A stretch of DNA of 11,203 bases, taken from contig DFEG01000035.1 in the NCBI GenBank assembly GCA_002369075.1, positions 1 through 11,203 on the forward strand, written 5' to 3'. Position numbers and translations under genes: made by a program. The notes under the pieces are model-generated. The model was given only the letters and a program-made list of their open reading frames with translations. It did no database searches and was not told the DNA's origin. Shown here one piece after another: positions 1 to 7,735 of this stretch; the first letter of the stretch is position 1; each line of letters starts with the position of its first letter. Origin of the DNA: Bacteroidales bacterium UBA3808. Its GTDB lineage: Bacteria; Bacteroidota; Bacteroidia; Bacteroidales; Paludibacteraceae.

Positions 1-2
1 CC

Positions 3-2936
3 TTCCCGCGGTTCGGTCTCCGCGCAGATGGACTGCTCATCATTAATCCCAAAGCCGGTTCGCAGAACGACACTGTGGTAGAGGCAAAACACCTGATTGC
101 CACGGTCGATGTGATGGAGTTCCTGAACCATAAGAACCTTCATGTACACGAAGCTACGCTCAATGACGCGCGGGTCAATTTCTACATCGCGCCGGACGGT
201 ACAACCAACCTCACGGGTATCTTCGTCACCTCGCCGGATAGCACGGAGGAGGACACCGCTGCTTTCTCCCTGCCCTTTGAGGCGCTGAAGGTCGATGGTC
301 TGAGGATAGAGGCGGACTACATCACTTTCCTCGATGGAAAGGACACAATCTGCGCCTCACTCGGTGAGACGGAATTGACGGCTAATGCCAACAGTTGGGA
401 CGACATCTTCCTTTCGCTCGACGCGCACAACGTGTGCGCGCAGTTAAAAGGAGAGCGTTATGCCGACTCCCTGCATCTAAGACTCGATGCTCCCATGGCA
501 GCCGACCTGGACGCCATGCACTTCGCGTTTCGCCGCGCCGAACTGGCGGTCAATGAGTTTGCACTGACTCTCAGCGGAACGGCAGATATCCTCGATTCCA
601 TCGGAGTAGATATGGGCGTGGCAACCAAGGGCAAATGGCAGATCAAACCCCTCTTGGCGCTCGTGCCGGAGAAATTCACCAAGTCGCTCAAAGACCTCGA
701 TGTGGACGGCGAAGCCGCACTCGAGGCTACCATTCAGGGATTCGTCTCTGACCACCGGATGCCGCGGGTACAAGCGCATTTGACCTTGGACGACGGCGAG
801 GGTAGCTACAAACTGCTGCCCTATACGCTCCGCGACGTGGAACTGGACGCCACAGCGGATATACGCCTGACAGAAGGAGAGGTTTCGAATGTGGAGATTC
901 ATAAACTGTACGCTGCGACGCGCAATTCTCAATTGTCAATTGTCAATTCTCAATTGTCCGACTTGACGGGTAACATGCTTCTTGACCTCGCGCTCAACCT
1001 CGATGCCCACCTGCCGGACTTTGCTTATTTCCTGCCTAAAGAGATGACCCTCAACGGCCGTGCGAAAGGTACTGCGAACGCCAAGATCCATCTGGATGAC
1101 CTGACCAATATGCGTCTAGAGAGAGGCAAGATCAGCGCCGACCTCAATCTCACGGATATTCATTATGCGATGGATTCGATGGTAGCTGACCTGCCGAAGA
1201 CCCACGCTACGCTCCAACTGCCGAACCCCAAACCTTCTAAACCGAAGGTCAACTGGGTACGTATAGACCTCACGACGGACAAACTGGATTTTGCGATGGC
1301 TACGCCTCTCAATTGTCAATTGTCAACTGTCAATTGTCAACTTGAGGCGGGTAATGTGCTTTCCAAAGATCCGGTACTTTATGCGGCGGTAGGTCTGCAA
1401 ACCGAGCGCCCGGTAGAGGTGGCGATGGACTCGATGGGTGGTACCGTCAATGCGCCCAAACTGAAACTCTACGCTGAGTATAACACCCGGGACACAGTCG
1501 GTCTGACCAAGGCGGAAGCCGCACTGGCGTGTGCTGCATTGGACGGTTTCTATACGGACACAAAAGCCAAGTTAGGCAAGGCGCAGCTGGAAGCCTCCAT
1601 GACTGCCGGCAAACGGCTCAGTGCCAAACTGAAGACCGATGCGCTGAAAGCACAGATGGGCGAAGAACTGAAAGCGCAGACGGCGAATCTCGCCATAGAG
1701 GCGAGCGCACGGTATAATAAGAACGGTGCCAACGCCTTGCTCAAATGGAACCCGCGGCTGAAGGTTCAACTGACTGACGGTGTGGCTCAAATGCCCGACC
1801 GCTTGCCCGAACAGGTGCGCGTGCCCTCCATCGACTTCAGTTACTCCAACCGCGAGATGGCGATCAACAAAGCCCGCGTGGAGTTGGGTAACTCCGACCT
1901 CAATCTCAAGGGTAACGTCCGCAATATAGGCAAATGGTTCCGCCACGAAGGAGTCCTGGAGGGCGAGTTGGATGTCGTATCCGACCACTGTGACGCCAAC
2001 CAACTTATGGCGTGGTTCTCCGCCGATAGCGGTAGCGAGGAACTGACACCCCCAAGCCCCCTCTTAGAGGGGGATGCCTCACCACAAGAACGATTCACCC
2101 CTTCTGAGAAGGGGAAGGGGGATGTCGATCCTTTCCTCGTCCCCACCGACGTCAACCTCGCCCTCAATACCCACGCCCGCGAGGTGGAGATTTTCAACCA
2201 GGTAGCCAAGGACCTGAAGGGCGGACTTTATATCAAAGACGGCAAGATGATTCTGGACGAGATGGGATTCGTGTGTCGTGCTGCCAAACTGCAGCTGACA
2301 GCTATCTACCGCACCCCGCGCCGCAACCACCTCTATGTGGGATTCGATTATCATATGATTGATGTGGATATAGACGAACTGCTGACGATGATACCGAATC
2401 TGGAAGAGATGGTACCGATGCTCAGTTCATTCAAGGGCGCGGCGCAGTTCCATCTGGCGGCAGAGACCTACCTCAACAGTCAATATCGGCCGAAGATCAG
2501 TACCCTCCGAGGTGCCGCTTCGCTCACCGGTAAGGACCTCGTGGTGCTGGACGGAGAGACGTTCTCGAAGATTTCCAAACTGCTGCTCTTCAAGAAGAAG
2601 ACGGAAAACAAAATTGATTCCATCAATGCCGAACTGACCGTCTATAAGGACCAGATAGACGTCTATCCACTTTGCGTACAGATGGACAACTACATGGTCG
2701 CCCTTGGCGGACGGCATAAGACCGACATGACGTTCGACTACGATATCAACGTCCTCAGCCCGATCTACCTCGGCGTAAATGTAAGCGGAAATATAGACGA
2801 CCTGAAAATCAAGCTTGCCAAATGCAAGTACGCCAAGGACTTCCGCCCGCGGTGGTTCGACAAAGCGGATACCCAATCGCTTGAGCTCCGGCAGATGATC
2901 AAGCAGTCGATGGAGAAAAACGTACGCATTCAATAA
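3..2936 (+). CDS. AsmA-family envelope protein, 5' end missing
   Basis: The frame is open from base 3 to the TAA at 2934-2936 and gives 977 residues. The true start lies upstream of the window: the first 24 codons read as normal AsmA-type sequence (FPRFGLRADGLLIINP), so the GTG at 75 is internal. The opening pattern of a short beta strand, a 'DGLLI.NP' turn, then residues like 'ATVDVMEFLNHKNLHVHEATLNDARV' and 'DGTTNL' is typical of AsmA-like proteins. These are long beta-rich periplasmic proteins, anchored at the N-terminus in the inner membrane and linked to outer-membrane lipid and protein homeostasis (family knowledge). No membrane anchor is visible because the N-terminus is missing. Three insert-like segments break the normal sequence: two heptamer arrays (923-957, 1310-1344) and a proline/glycine/lysine-rich segment from a palindromic element (2048-2124). 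The TAA shares one base with the next ATG, suggesting translational coupling. The family call is good; the exact role is unknown. Confidence 0.82.
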   Translation, partial: FPRFGLRADGLLIINPKAGSQNDTVVEAKHLIATVDVMEFLNHKNLHVHEATLNDARVNFYIAPDGTTNLTGIFVTSPDSTEEDTAAFSLPFEALKVDGLRIEADYITFLDGKDTICASLGETELTANANSWDDIFLSLDAHNVCAQLKGERYADSLHLRLDAPMAADLDAMHFAFRRAELAVNEFALTLSGTADILDSIGVDMGVATKGKWQIKPLLALVPEKFTKSLKDLDVDGEAALEATIQGFVSDHRMPRVQAHLTLDDGEGSYKLLPYTLRDVELDATADIRLTEGEVSNVEIHKLYAATRNSQLSIVNSQLSDLTGNMLLDLALNLDAHLPDFAYFLPKEMTLNGRAKGTANAKIHLDDLTNMRLERGKISADLNLTDIHYAMDSMVADLPKTHATLQLPNPKPSKPKVNWVRIDLTTDKLDFAMATPLNCQLSTVNCQLEAGNVLSKDPVLYAAVGLQTERPVEVAMDSMGGTVNAPKLKLYAEYNTRDTVGLTKAEAALACAALDGFYTDTKAKLGKAQLEASMTAGKRLSAKLKTDALKAQMGEELKAQTANLAIEASARYNKNGANALLKWNPRLKVQLTDGVAQMPDRLPEQVRVPSIDFSYSNREMAINKARVELGNSDLNLKGNVRNIGKWFRHEGVLEGELDVVSDHCDANQLMAWFSADSGSEELTPPSPLLEGDASPQERFTPSEKGKGDVDPFLVPTDVNLALNTHAREVEIFNQVAKDLKGGLYIKDGKMILDEMGFVCRAAKLQLTAIYRTPRRNHLYVGFDYHMIDVDIDELLTMIPNLEEMVPMLSSFKGAAQFHLAAETYLNSQYRPKISTLRGAASLTGKDLVVLDGETFSKISKLLLFKKKTENKIDSINAELTVYKDQIDVYPLCVQMDNYMVALGGRHKTDMTFDYDINVLSPIYLGVNVSGNIDDLKIKLAKCKYAKDFRPRWFDKADTQSLELRQMIKQSMEKNVRIQ
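923..957 (+). repeat. heptamer tandem array, 5 units, inside the AsmA gene
   Basis: Five contiguous 7-bp units: caattct, caattgt, caattgt, caattct, caattgt. They are read as N-S-Q-L-S-I-V-N-S-Q-L-S in the AsmA frame. The array is 35 bp, the same length as several other arrays in this window. Seen directly; its origin is inferred. Confidence 0.9.
1310..1344 (+). repeat. second heptamer tandem array, 5 units, inside the AsmA gene
   Basis: Five 7-bp units: caattgt, caattgt, caactgt, caattgt and a degenerate caacttg. They encode N-C-Q-L-S-T-V-N-C-Q-L, nearly the peptide of the first array 387 bp upstream, with the repeat in the same orientation. The unit is the same caattgt heptamer, so the two copies are closely related. 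Confidence 0.88.
2048..2124 (+). repeat. C/G-rich double-palindrome element within the AsmA gene
   Basis: Two perfect 7-bp hairpins sit about 25 bp apart: CCCCCTC/GAGGGGG around a TTA loop (2057-2073) and CCCCTTC/GAAGGGG around a TGA loop (2098-2114). Both hairpins are followed shortly by GATG. The outer arms are also roughly inverted copies (ACCCCCAAGCCCCC against GGGGAAGGGGGATG). Translated in frame, the element gives a proline-, glycine- and lysine-rich stretch (starting TPPSPLLEG, ending EKGKGDV) that is unlike the surrounding beta-rich protein. I recall similar C-rich palindromes as dispersed repeats in Bacteroidota genomes. That this is an insertion is an inference. Confidence 0.7.
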
Positions 2937-5056
2937 TGAAAAATATGAAAAAAATTATTCTTTTAGGAGTCATTGCTATGAGTTTATTAGCATGCAGCAA
3001 GACGGGTAATGAATCCAACCCGTTGTTAAACCAGCCGAATACCCCTTATGGTGTGCCGGCGTTTGACCAAGTCAAGAACGAGCACTACCTCCCGGCTTTC
3101 GAGGAGGCTATCCGTCAGAACAAGGCGGAGATAGAGGCTATCGTGAGTAACGAGGCAGAACCGACTTTCGACAACACGATCGTGGCACTCGACCGCGCCG
3201 GCGGACTGCTGGACCGCGTCTCCGGCGTTTTCTTCAATGTGCTGGAGGCGGACGGCAACGACGAGATGAACGCTATTGCAGAGAAAGTGAGCCCGATGCT
3301 CTCCGAGCTGAGCGACGGAATCATCCTCAACGAGGCACTGTTCAAACGAGTCAAATTCGTCTATGACCAGCGCAACCAGTTAGGACTCAACCCCGAGCAG
3401 ATGCGTCTCGTGACGGAGACCTACAAGTCCTTTGCCGACAACGGTGCCAACCTGCCGGAGGACAAGAAGGAGCGTCTTAAAGAGATTAACCAGGAACTGG
3501 GACTGCTCTCCCTCAAGTTCGGCAACAACGTAGTGGCTGAGACCAACAGCGATGCGGTCAAACGCTTCATCACCGACGAAGCGCAACTGGCAGGTCTGCC
3601 CGAGTCCGCCAAAGCAGCTGCGGCAGAAGAGGCTGCGGCGGCGGGACACCCGGGCGAGTGGCTCTTTACGCCCAAACGTACTTCCTTCACGCCGGTGCTC
3701 CAGTACTGCGAGAACCGCGAACTGCGCAAGCAGCTGCTGATGGACTACACCACCCGCTGCAACCACGACAACGAGAATGACAACAAAGCAGTCATCGTCC
3801 GCGAGATGGAACTCCGCATCGAGAAAGCCAAACTCTTCGGCTACGACAATCCGGCGGACTATATTCTGGCGGACTGCATGGCGAAGAACCACCAGACGGT
3901 GGACGCTTTCCTTGCCTCCGTATGGGCTCCGTCGCTGGAGGCAGCCAAACGTGAGGCGGCGGCTCTCCAAGAACTGTTGGAGCAGGATCTGCCGGGCGAG
4001 AAGTTGCAGCCTTGGGATTGGTGGTACTACGCAGAGAAGTTGCGCAAAGCTAAATATGCGCTGGACGAGGAGGAACTGAAGCCTTATTTCGAACTGAACA
4101 ACGTCCGCAAAGGTGCCTTCGGCGTAGCTACCAAGCTGTATGGTCTGCAGTTCGAACCGCTCAAAAACATGCCGGTGTATAACAAAGAGGTGGAGGTGTT
4201 CAAGGTGACCGACGCGGCAGGCGAACTCATCGGCATTCTTTATACCGATTATTTCCCGCGTGCGGGCAAACGTCCGGGTGCGTGGATGAATAATATAATG
4301 TCCCAGTACATTGATGCCGAGGGTGTGGACCACCGCCCCGTGATCATCAATGTAGGCAATTTCAACAAACCCACTGCCGGCAACCCGTCGCTCCTCTCGA
4401 TGGACGATGTGGAGACCCTCTTCCATGAGTTCGGTCACGCGCTGCACGGCCTGCTGTCGAAGGCGCATTATAAATCTCTCTCGGGCACCAACACGCCGCG
4501 CGACTTCGTGGAACTGCCCTCGCAGTTCATGGAGAACTACGCCTACGAGCCGGAGGTGCTCAAGACCTACGCTTTCCATTATCAGACGGGTGAGGTGATC
4601 CCCGACAGTCTGATTGCGAAGATCAATGCCGCCGGCAAGTTCAATCAGGGCTTTGTGCAGACCGAGCTTCTCTCTGCTTCTATCCTTGATATGGATTTCC
4701 ATGAGTTGACAACCGCCGAAGGGCTGGATGTCAATGCCTTTGAGCAGGCGAGCCTGGAGAAGATGGGCATGATACCCGAGATCATCGTCCGCTATCGTCC
4801 TACGTTCTACAACCATATCTTCACCACCGGCTACGAGGCAGGCTACTACAGCTATACCTGGGCAGCAGTGCTGGATGCAGACGCTTTCGCGGCGTTCAAG
4901 GAGACAGGCAACCTCTTCGAGCCGGAGACCGCCAAACGCTTCCGTCACCTCTTGGAGCAGGGCGGAACCCGCGATGCGCAGGAGCTCTATCTGGAGTTCC
5001 GCGGCAAAGAGGCTGACCCGCAGCACCTCCTCCGCCGCAATGGATTTATCGAATGA
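2936..5056 (+). CDS. dcp: secreted M3-family oligopeptidase / peptidyl-dipeptidase (Dcp-like) lipoprotein
   Basis: A 706-residue zinc metallopeptidase of family M3, the size of Dcp/oligopeptidase A enzymes (about 680 residues) plus a secretion signal. The N-terminus has Lys residues, a hydrophobic run and the lipobox L-L-A-C with Cys20, so the mature protein should be lipid-anchored. The sequence after Cys20 (SKTGNES) lacks an obvious acidic surface-export signal, so I infer that it faces the periplasm. The catalytic site is HEFGH at 497-501 (zinc ligands His497 and His501, catalytic Glu498), with Glu526 in DFVELPSQ as the likely third ligand. The conserved substrate-binding region HxFxxGYxAGYYSYxW is at 627-642. 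The enzyme should cleave short peptides, dipeptide by dipeptide from the C-terminus if truly Dcp. The start overlaps the AsmA stop by 1 bp, and its own stop overlaps the next ATG (ATGA). Another ATG three codons in (2945) would give the same mature protein. Dcp versus oligopeptidase A cannot be separated by eye. Confidence 0.92.
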   Translation: MKNMKKIILLGVIAMSLLACSKTGNESNPLLNQPNTPYGVPAFDQVKNEHYLPAFEEAIRQNKAEIEAIVSNEAEPTFDNTIVALDRAGGLLDRVSGVFFNVLEADGNDEMNAIAEKVSPMLSELSDGIILNEALFKRVKFVYDQRNQLGLNPEQMRLVTETYKSFADNGANLPEDKKERLKEINQELGLLSLKFGNNVVAETNSDAVKRFITDEAQLAGLPESAKAAAAEEAAAAGHPGEWLFTPKRTSFTPVLQYCENRELRKQLLMDYTTRCNHDNENDNKAVIVREMELRIEKAKLFGYDNPADYILADCMAKNHQTVDAFLASVWAPSLEAAKREAAALQELLEQDLPGEKLQPWDWWYYAEKLRKAKYALDEEELKPYFELNNVRKGAFGVATKLYGLQFEPLKNMPVYNKEVEVFKVTDAAGELIGILYTDYFPRAGKRPGAWMNNIMSQYIDAEGVDHRPVIINVGNFNKPTAGNPSLLSMDDVETLFHEFGHALHGLLSKAHYKSLSGTNTPRDFVELPSQFMENYAYEPEVLKTYAFHYQTGEVIPDSLIAKINAAGKFNQGFVQTELLSASILDMDFHELTTAEGLDVNAFEQASLEKMGMIPEIIVRYRPTFYNHIFTTGYEAGYYSYTWAAVLDADAFAAFKETGNLFEPETAKRFRHLLEQGGTRDAQELYLEFRGKEADPQHLLRRNGFIE

Positions 5057-5568
5057 AAAGACAGACCCAAGAGATACTATATTACACCCTGCCGATAGCC
5101 TTCTGGCTGTTGGCGGGGGTGGTGTCTGTCCTACCGGTTTTCTTTTCTCCCTTCCTTGAGGAAAGGACTGGGGAAATACTCCTGCCTTATTTCCTTCCTG
5201 CGCTTCTGACCTTGACCTGCCTCATGATAATCAGCCGTATCCGCCGCCACGCTTCCTCCGTAGAGGAGTGTTTTTGGGTAGGGCTTTTACTGGGAGTGGC
5301 TGCCTGTTGGATGCCCACGGTGTTGCTCGTTGTTCTCCCCGTCTGGGGTTATCTCATCCATAGAAATATCTTCTCTTTCCGCTCGCTCTTATCTACGCTT
5401 ATTGGCATCGCCCTTGTTGCCGTTTGGTGGGCGGTAGTTATGCAATTCATAATGCACAATATCCAATTCTCCATAACAAAAAACCTGTGGGCTTGGGTTC
5501 CCACAGGCTCTTTCTCCATCGCGTATATGGCGTCTAAAACTGCACGACAAAACCTGCGTGTACGTTGA
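5053..5568 (+). CDS. small integral membrane protein of unknown function
   Basis: A 171-residue ORF starting in a 4-bp ATGA overlap with the peptidase gene, so probably translationally coupled. Roughly four hydrophobic segments are visible: about residues 10-32, 43-62, 75-102 and 108-130, with a basic loop RIRRH between the second and third. The pattern 'shrinking hydrophobic loop, then HRNIFSFRSLLSTLIG' reminds me of short Bacteroides membrane proteins of unknown function, but I cannot name the family. From about residue 131 the ORF reads through a heptamer array (5438-5479), the receptor gene's terminator (5478-5507) and 35 bp of the 3' end of the opposing receptor gene. Its last ~40 residues (MHNIQFSITK onward) are therefore probably intergenic DNA translated after loss of the original end. 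The gene may be intact in function or 3'-degraded. Confidence 0.6.
   Translation: MKRQTQEILYYTLPIAFWLLAGVVSVLPVFFSPFLEERTGEILLPYFLPALLTLTCLMIISRIRRHASSVEECFWVGLLLGVAACWMPTVLLVVLPVWGYLIHRNIFSFRSLLSTLIGIALVAVWWAVVMQFIMHNIQFSITKNLWAWVPTGSFSIAYMASKTARQNLRVR
5438..5479 (+). repeat. degenerate heptamer array at the 3' end of the membrane-protein ORF
   Basis: Six units at 7-bp spacing: ttatgca, attcata, atgcaca, atatcca, attctcc, ataacaa. The units are diverged, but the period holds and the composition is far more AT-rich than the preceding coding sequence. It abuts the terminator hairpin, so it marks what was probably the boundary of intergenic DNA. Confidence 0.6.
5478..5507 (-). terminator. Rho-independent terminator of the TonB receptor gene
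   Basis: On the minus strand a perfect 8-bp stem CCTGTGGG/CCCACAGG (arms 5500-5507 and 5484-5491, 8-nt loop) is followed by six T residues (5483-5478). It begins 27 bp after the receptor stop codon. On the plus strand the stem is followed by CTCTTTCTCC, a poor U-tract, so it works best for the minus-strand gene. It lies inside the 3' end of the opposing membrane-protein ORF. Confidence 0.88.
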
Positions 5569-7735
5569 TGCCTGCCTGGGGCATGAAATAAGCTACATCG
5601 CTTCCTGCCCAGGCGTCGTGATACACGTAACCGTTACTCTCATACATTGCATTGAACAGATTGTTAACCTGGCATTTAATTGTAATGTCCGGGCATCTTC
5701 TGTATTTCTGCAGCGGTAAGAGGTATTGCATATTCAGGTTAGTCACGGTATAGGCATTCAGCACCGCATTCGGGTCCTCGTTGTTGGCGAGGAACTGCTT
5801 GCTGATGACCGTTGTCTGCAGCTCCGCGTTGAACCCTGCAACGTGGAAAGAGAAGATATTTCCGGCTATCCAGTCCGGCGAGAACGAGATCGTGCGCCAT
5901 TGGTTGCCATCCAGCCATTTGTTACGGCTCCATGTCAGTGTTCCGCTCCAGCTGAACCACTTGGTCCAGTCCACACCGAACTGCAACTCCGCACCGGTGC
6001 GGTACGATTTATCTACGTTTTTGGTCAGGAAGATAGCGATACTGTTGATCTCTCCGGTGAGCACCAACTGGTCTTTGTAATCCATGAAATAGAGGTTAAG
6101 ACCGATATGCCAAGGGATGGCATAACCGCTTTTGGTCACCCCTGCGGAGGTGTAGTTATAGCCCAACTCGTAGTCGAACAGTTTTTCCGGTTTGGGCTTT
6201 GCTTCACCTGCCTGCCAGTTGATGAAGTTCGACCGCGCCGGCTCGCGGTTGGCTAACGCGAAGGTGGCCGACAGGCGGTGTCCGCCGTTGTCGTATGTCA
6301 GACCGGCTTTCGGGTTGAAGAAATGCCACGTGCGCTGCTCCTCGATGGCTACACGGCTGCCGGGAACGGTGCTGTTGTCGTTATCGCCGTACATATGGTG
6401 GTGAACCAACCGGTACTGCAGATCGCCGTACAGACTCAGTTTCTCTTTCCCGCGGTGCAGTACCCGCCAGTTGGCTTTGGCGTAGATGTTACCATCCAGT
6501 TTGTCGCCATAGCCGCGGTAGTACTCCGTGAAATTAGTGCCGTAGTTCTGGTCTATGTTGCCGTACGAGACGCCGTTGTAGTTATTGAGCGCGATACCTG
6601 CCTGTACATCTACTTTCTCGTGGATGTATTTGGTGCTGAGGATTCCTCCGTAGAAATGGTTGCGCAGTCCCTTTTGGGCAATACCCATAAGGTTCCAGGT
6701 ATCGAAGGTCTCCCAATAACCGGTGCCGAAAGTGTAGTGCCCGGTGGCGCTGAGGCTCCAGTGGAGGTTGAAGCGGTGCGTCACATTCAGGTGCACATGG
6801 TGCTGCTGGTAGTTATCCGTCTCGTTGCGGTAGTACTGGGTGTTGCCGTTGGCGTCGATGAAAGCGCCTGCGGTGTTCTGCCTTCTGTTCACCGCTATGT
6901 CTTCCCGCGTCAGACCGTTCCAAGCGAGATAGGTCTTCTCTTTGCCGCCGAAGGAGAGCAGGTTGACTGCCGTCTTGCTGTTCTGCCATCCTAACTGCGC
7001 CTGATAACTGAAGAGGTCGGAGAACGCACGGTCGATATATCCGTCGGAGTTGACCTTGCTGAATCGTCCGCCGGCGTGCCATGCGCCTTTAGCGCTGTTC
7101 TTGTCACCCCAATAAGCATCTATCTTGGCCATCTCGCGGAACGTGTTGTACATACCGCCGTTGAAACTCAGCTCGGCGTGAACCGGCTGCGCTTTGTAGT
7201 CTGTAGGGATGGTGTTGTCCAGTGTGCTGATGTTGATGCTGGCGCCGAAACTGCTACCACCGTTAGCGCTGGTACCGATACCGCGTTGCACATCCAGTTT
7301 GGTGATGGACGAACTGATATCCGTCATGTTCACCCAGAAGACCGTCTGGCTCTCCGCATCGTTCAGCGGCACCTCGTTGATGGTCATGTTGATACGCGTG
7401 TGATCACTACCGCGCACGCGAAAATAGGTGTAACCCACGCCCAGACCGTCATCGCTGGTGGTCACCAGCGAAGGAGTCTTCGTCAGCAGCATGGGCAGGT
7501 TCTGACCCGTGTTCTCGCGGTTCAGTTCCCGGTAACGAATCTCCTCCCTGCTCACGGTCACCTGTTTGACCGGAGCGGAAACCACTACCTCTTGCAGATT
7601 GAAATCACTCGCGGACAGAGTGTCCGCATTTTCCTGCGCACTCACTTGCGCAGATACCATGAGCGCAATAGCGCTCACGAAAAAGAATGTCTTTTGTCTT
7701 TCGACTTTCGACTTTCGACTAATAAATGTTTTCAT
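5534..7735 (-). CDS. TonB-dependent outer-membrane receptor, probable thiamine transporter
   Basis: 733 residues from the ATG at 7735. That start is chosen because upstream codons would lie inside a riboswitch, and it gives a clean signal peptide: basic region SRKSKVERQK, hydrophobic FFFVSAIALMV, cleavage likely after VSA at residue 33. A TonB-box-like NLQEVVVSA is near 46-54. The plug domain follows (GQNLPMLLTKTPS, then YFRVRGSDHTRINMTINEVPLND, then the QRGIGTS...FGASINI region, about 75-195). A 22-strand-type barrel follows and ends in Phe (GFVVQF). There is no N-terminal carboxypeptidase-like domain. Receptors of this type move scarce ligands across the outer membrane using TonB energy. 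The TPP riboswitch in its leader points to thiamine or a thiamine phosphate, as predicted for the Bacteroidota OMR1/OMthi group. Those are commonly beside pnuT and a thiamine pyrophosphokinase gene, but here the gene is monocistronic with its own terminator. The receptor call is near certain; the ligand is inferred from regulation. Confidence 0.9.
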   Translation of the reverse strand: MKTFISRKSKVERQKTFFFVSAIALMVSAQVSAQENADTLSASDFNLQEVVVSAPVKQVTVSREEIRYRELNRENTGQNLPMLLTKTPSLVTTSDDGLGVGYTYFRVRGSDHTRINMTINEVPLNDAESQTVFWVNMTDISSSITKLDVQRGIGTSANGGSSFGASINISTLDNTIPTDYKAQPVHAELSFNGGMYNTFREMAKIDAYWGDKNSAKGAWHAGGRFSKVNSDGYIDRAFSDLFSYQAQLGWQNSKTAVNLLSFGGKEKTYLAWNGLTREDIAVNRRQNTAGAFIDANGNTQYYRNETDNYQQHHVHLNVTHRFNLHWSLSATGHYTFGTGYWETFDTWNLMGIAQKGLRNHFYGGILSTKYIHEKVDVQAGIALNNYNGVSYGNIDQNYGTNFTEYYRGYGDKLDGNIYAKANWRVLHRGKEKLSLYGDLQYRLVHHHMYGDNDNSTVPGSRVAIEEQRTWHFFNPKAGLTYDNGGHRLSATFALANREPARSNFINWQAGEAKPKPEKLFDYELGYNYTSAGVTKSGYAIPWHIGLNLYFMDYKDQLVLTGEINSIAIFLTKNVDKSYRTGAELQFGVDWTKWFSWSGTLTWSRNKWLDGNQWRTISFSPDWIAGNIFSFHVAGFNAELQTTVISKQFLANNEDPNAVLNAYTVTNLNMQYLLPLQKYRRCPDITIKCQVNNLFNAMYESNGYVYHDAWAGSDVAYFMPQAGINVHAGFVVQF
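7692..7719 (+). repeat. heptamer array encoding the signal-peptide basic region of the receptor
   Basis: Three exact tttcgac units (7699-7719) preceded by a degenerate ttttgtc (7692-7698). Read on the minus strand they encode S-R-K-S-K-V-E-R-Q-K at residues 6-15 of the receptor, supplying most of the positive charge of the signal peptide. The array starts 14 bp inside the gene. Confidence 0.85.

Noticed and set aside
75..77. GTG as the start of the AsmA-like gene
   Set aside because: The frame is open upstream to base 3 and reads as normal family sequence, so the gene begins before the window.
3380..5026. Long open frame (548 codons) on the minus strand opposite the M3 peptidase gene
   Set aside because: Its sequence has no recognisable domain, while the plus strand carries a full M3 peptidase with active site. 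It is a shadow frame of a GC-biased gene.
5445..5479. AT-rich stretch as a promoter
   Set aside because: It has no TTTG/TAnnTTTG pair at the right spacing and lies between convergent genes; the 7-bp periodicity explains it better.
5484..5507. The same hairpin as a plus-strand terminator for the AsmA-peptidase-membrane protein operon
   Set aside because: On the plus strand it is followed by CTCTTTCTCC rather than a T-run; partial bidirectional action is possible but not supported.
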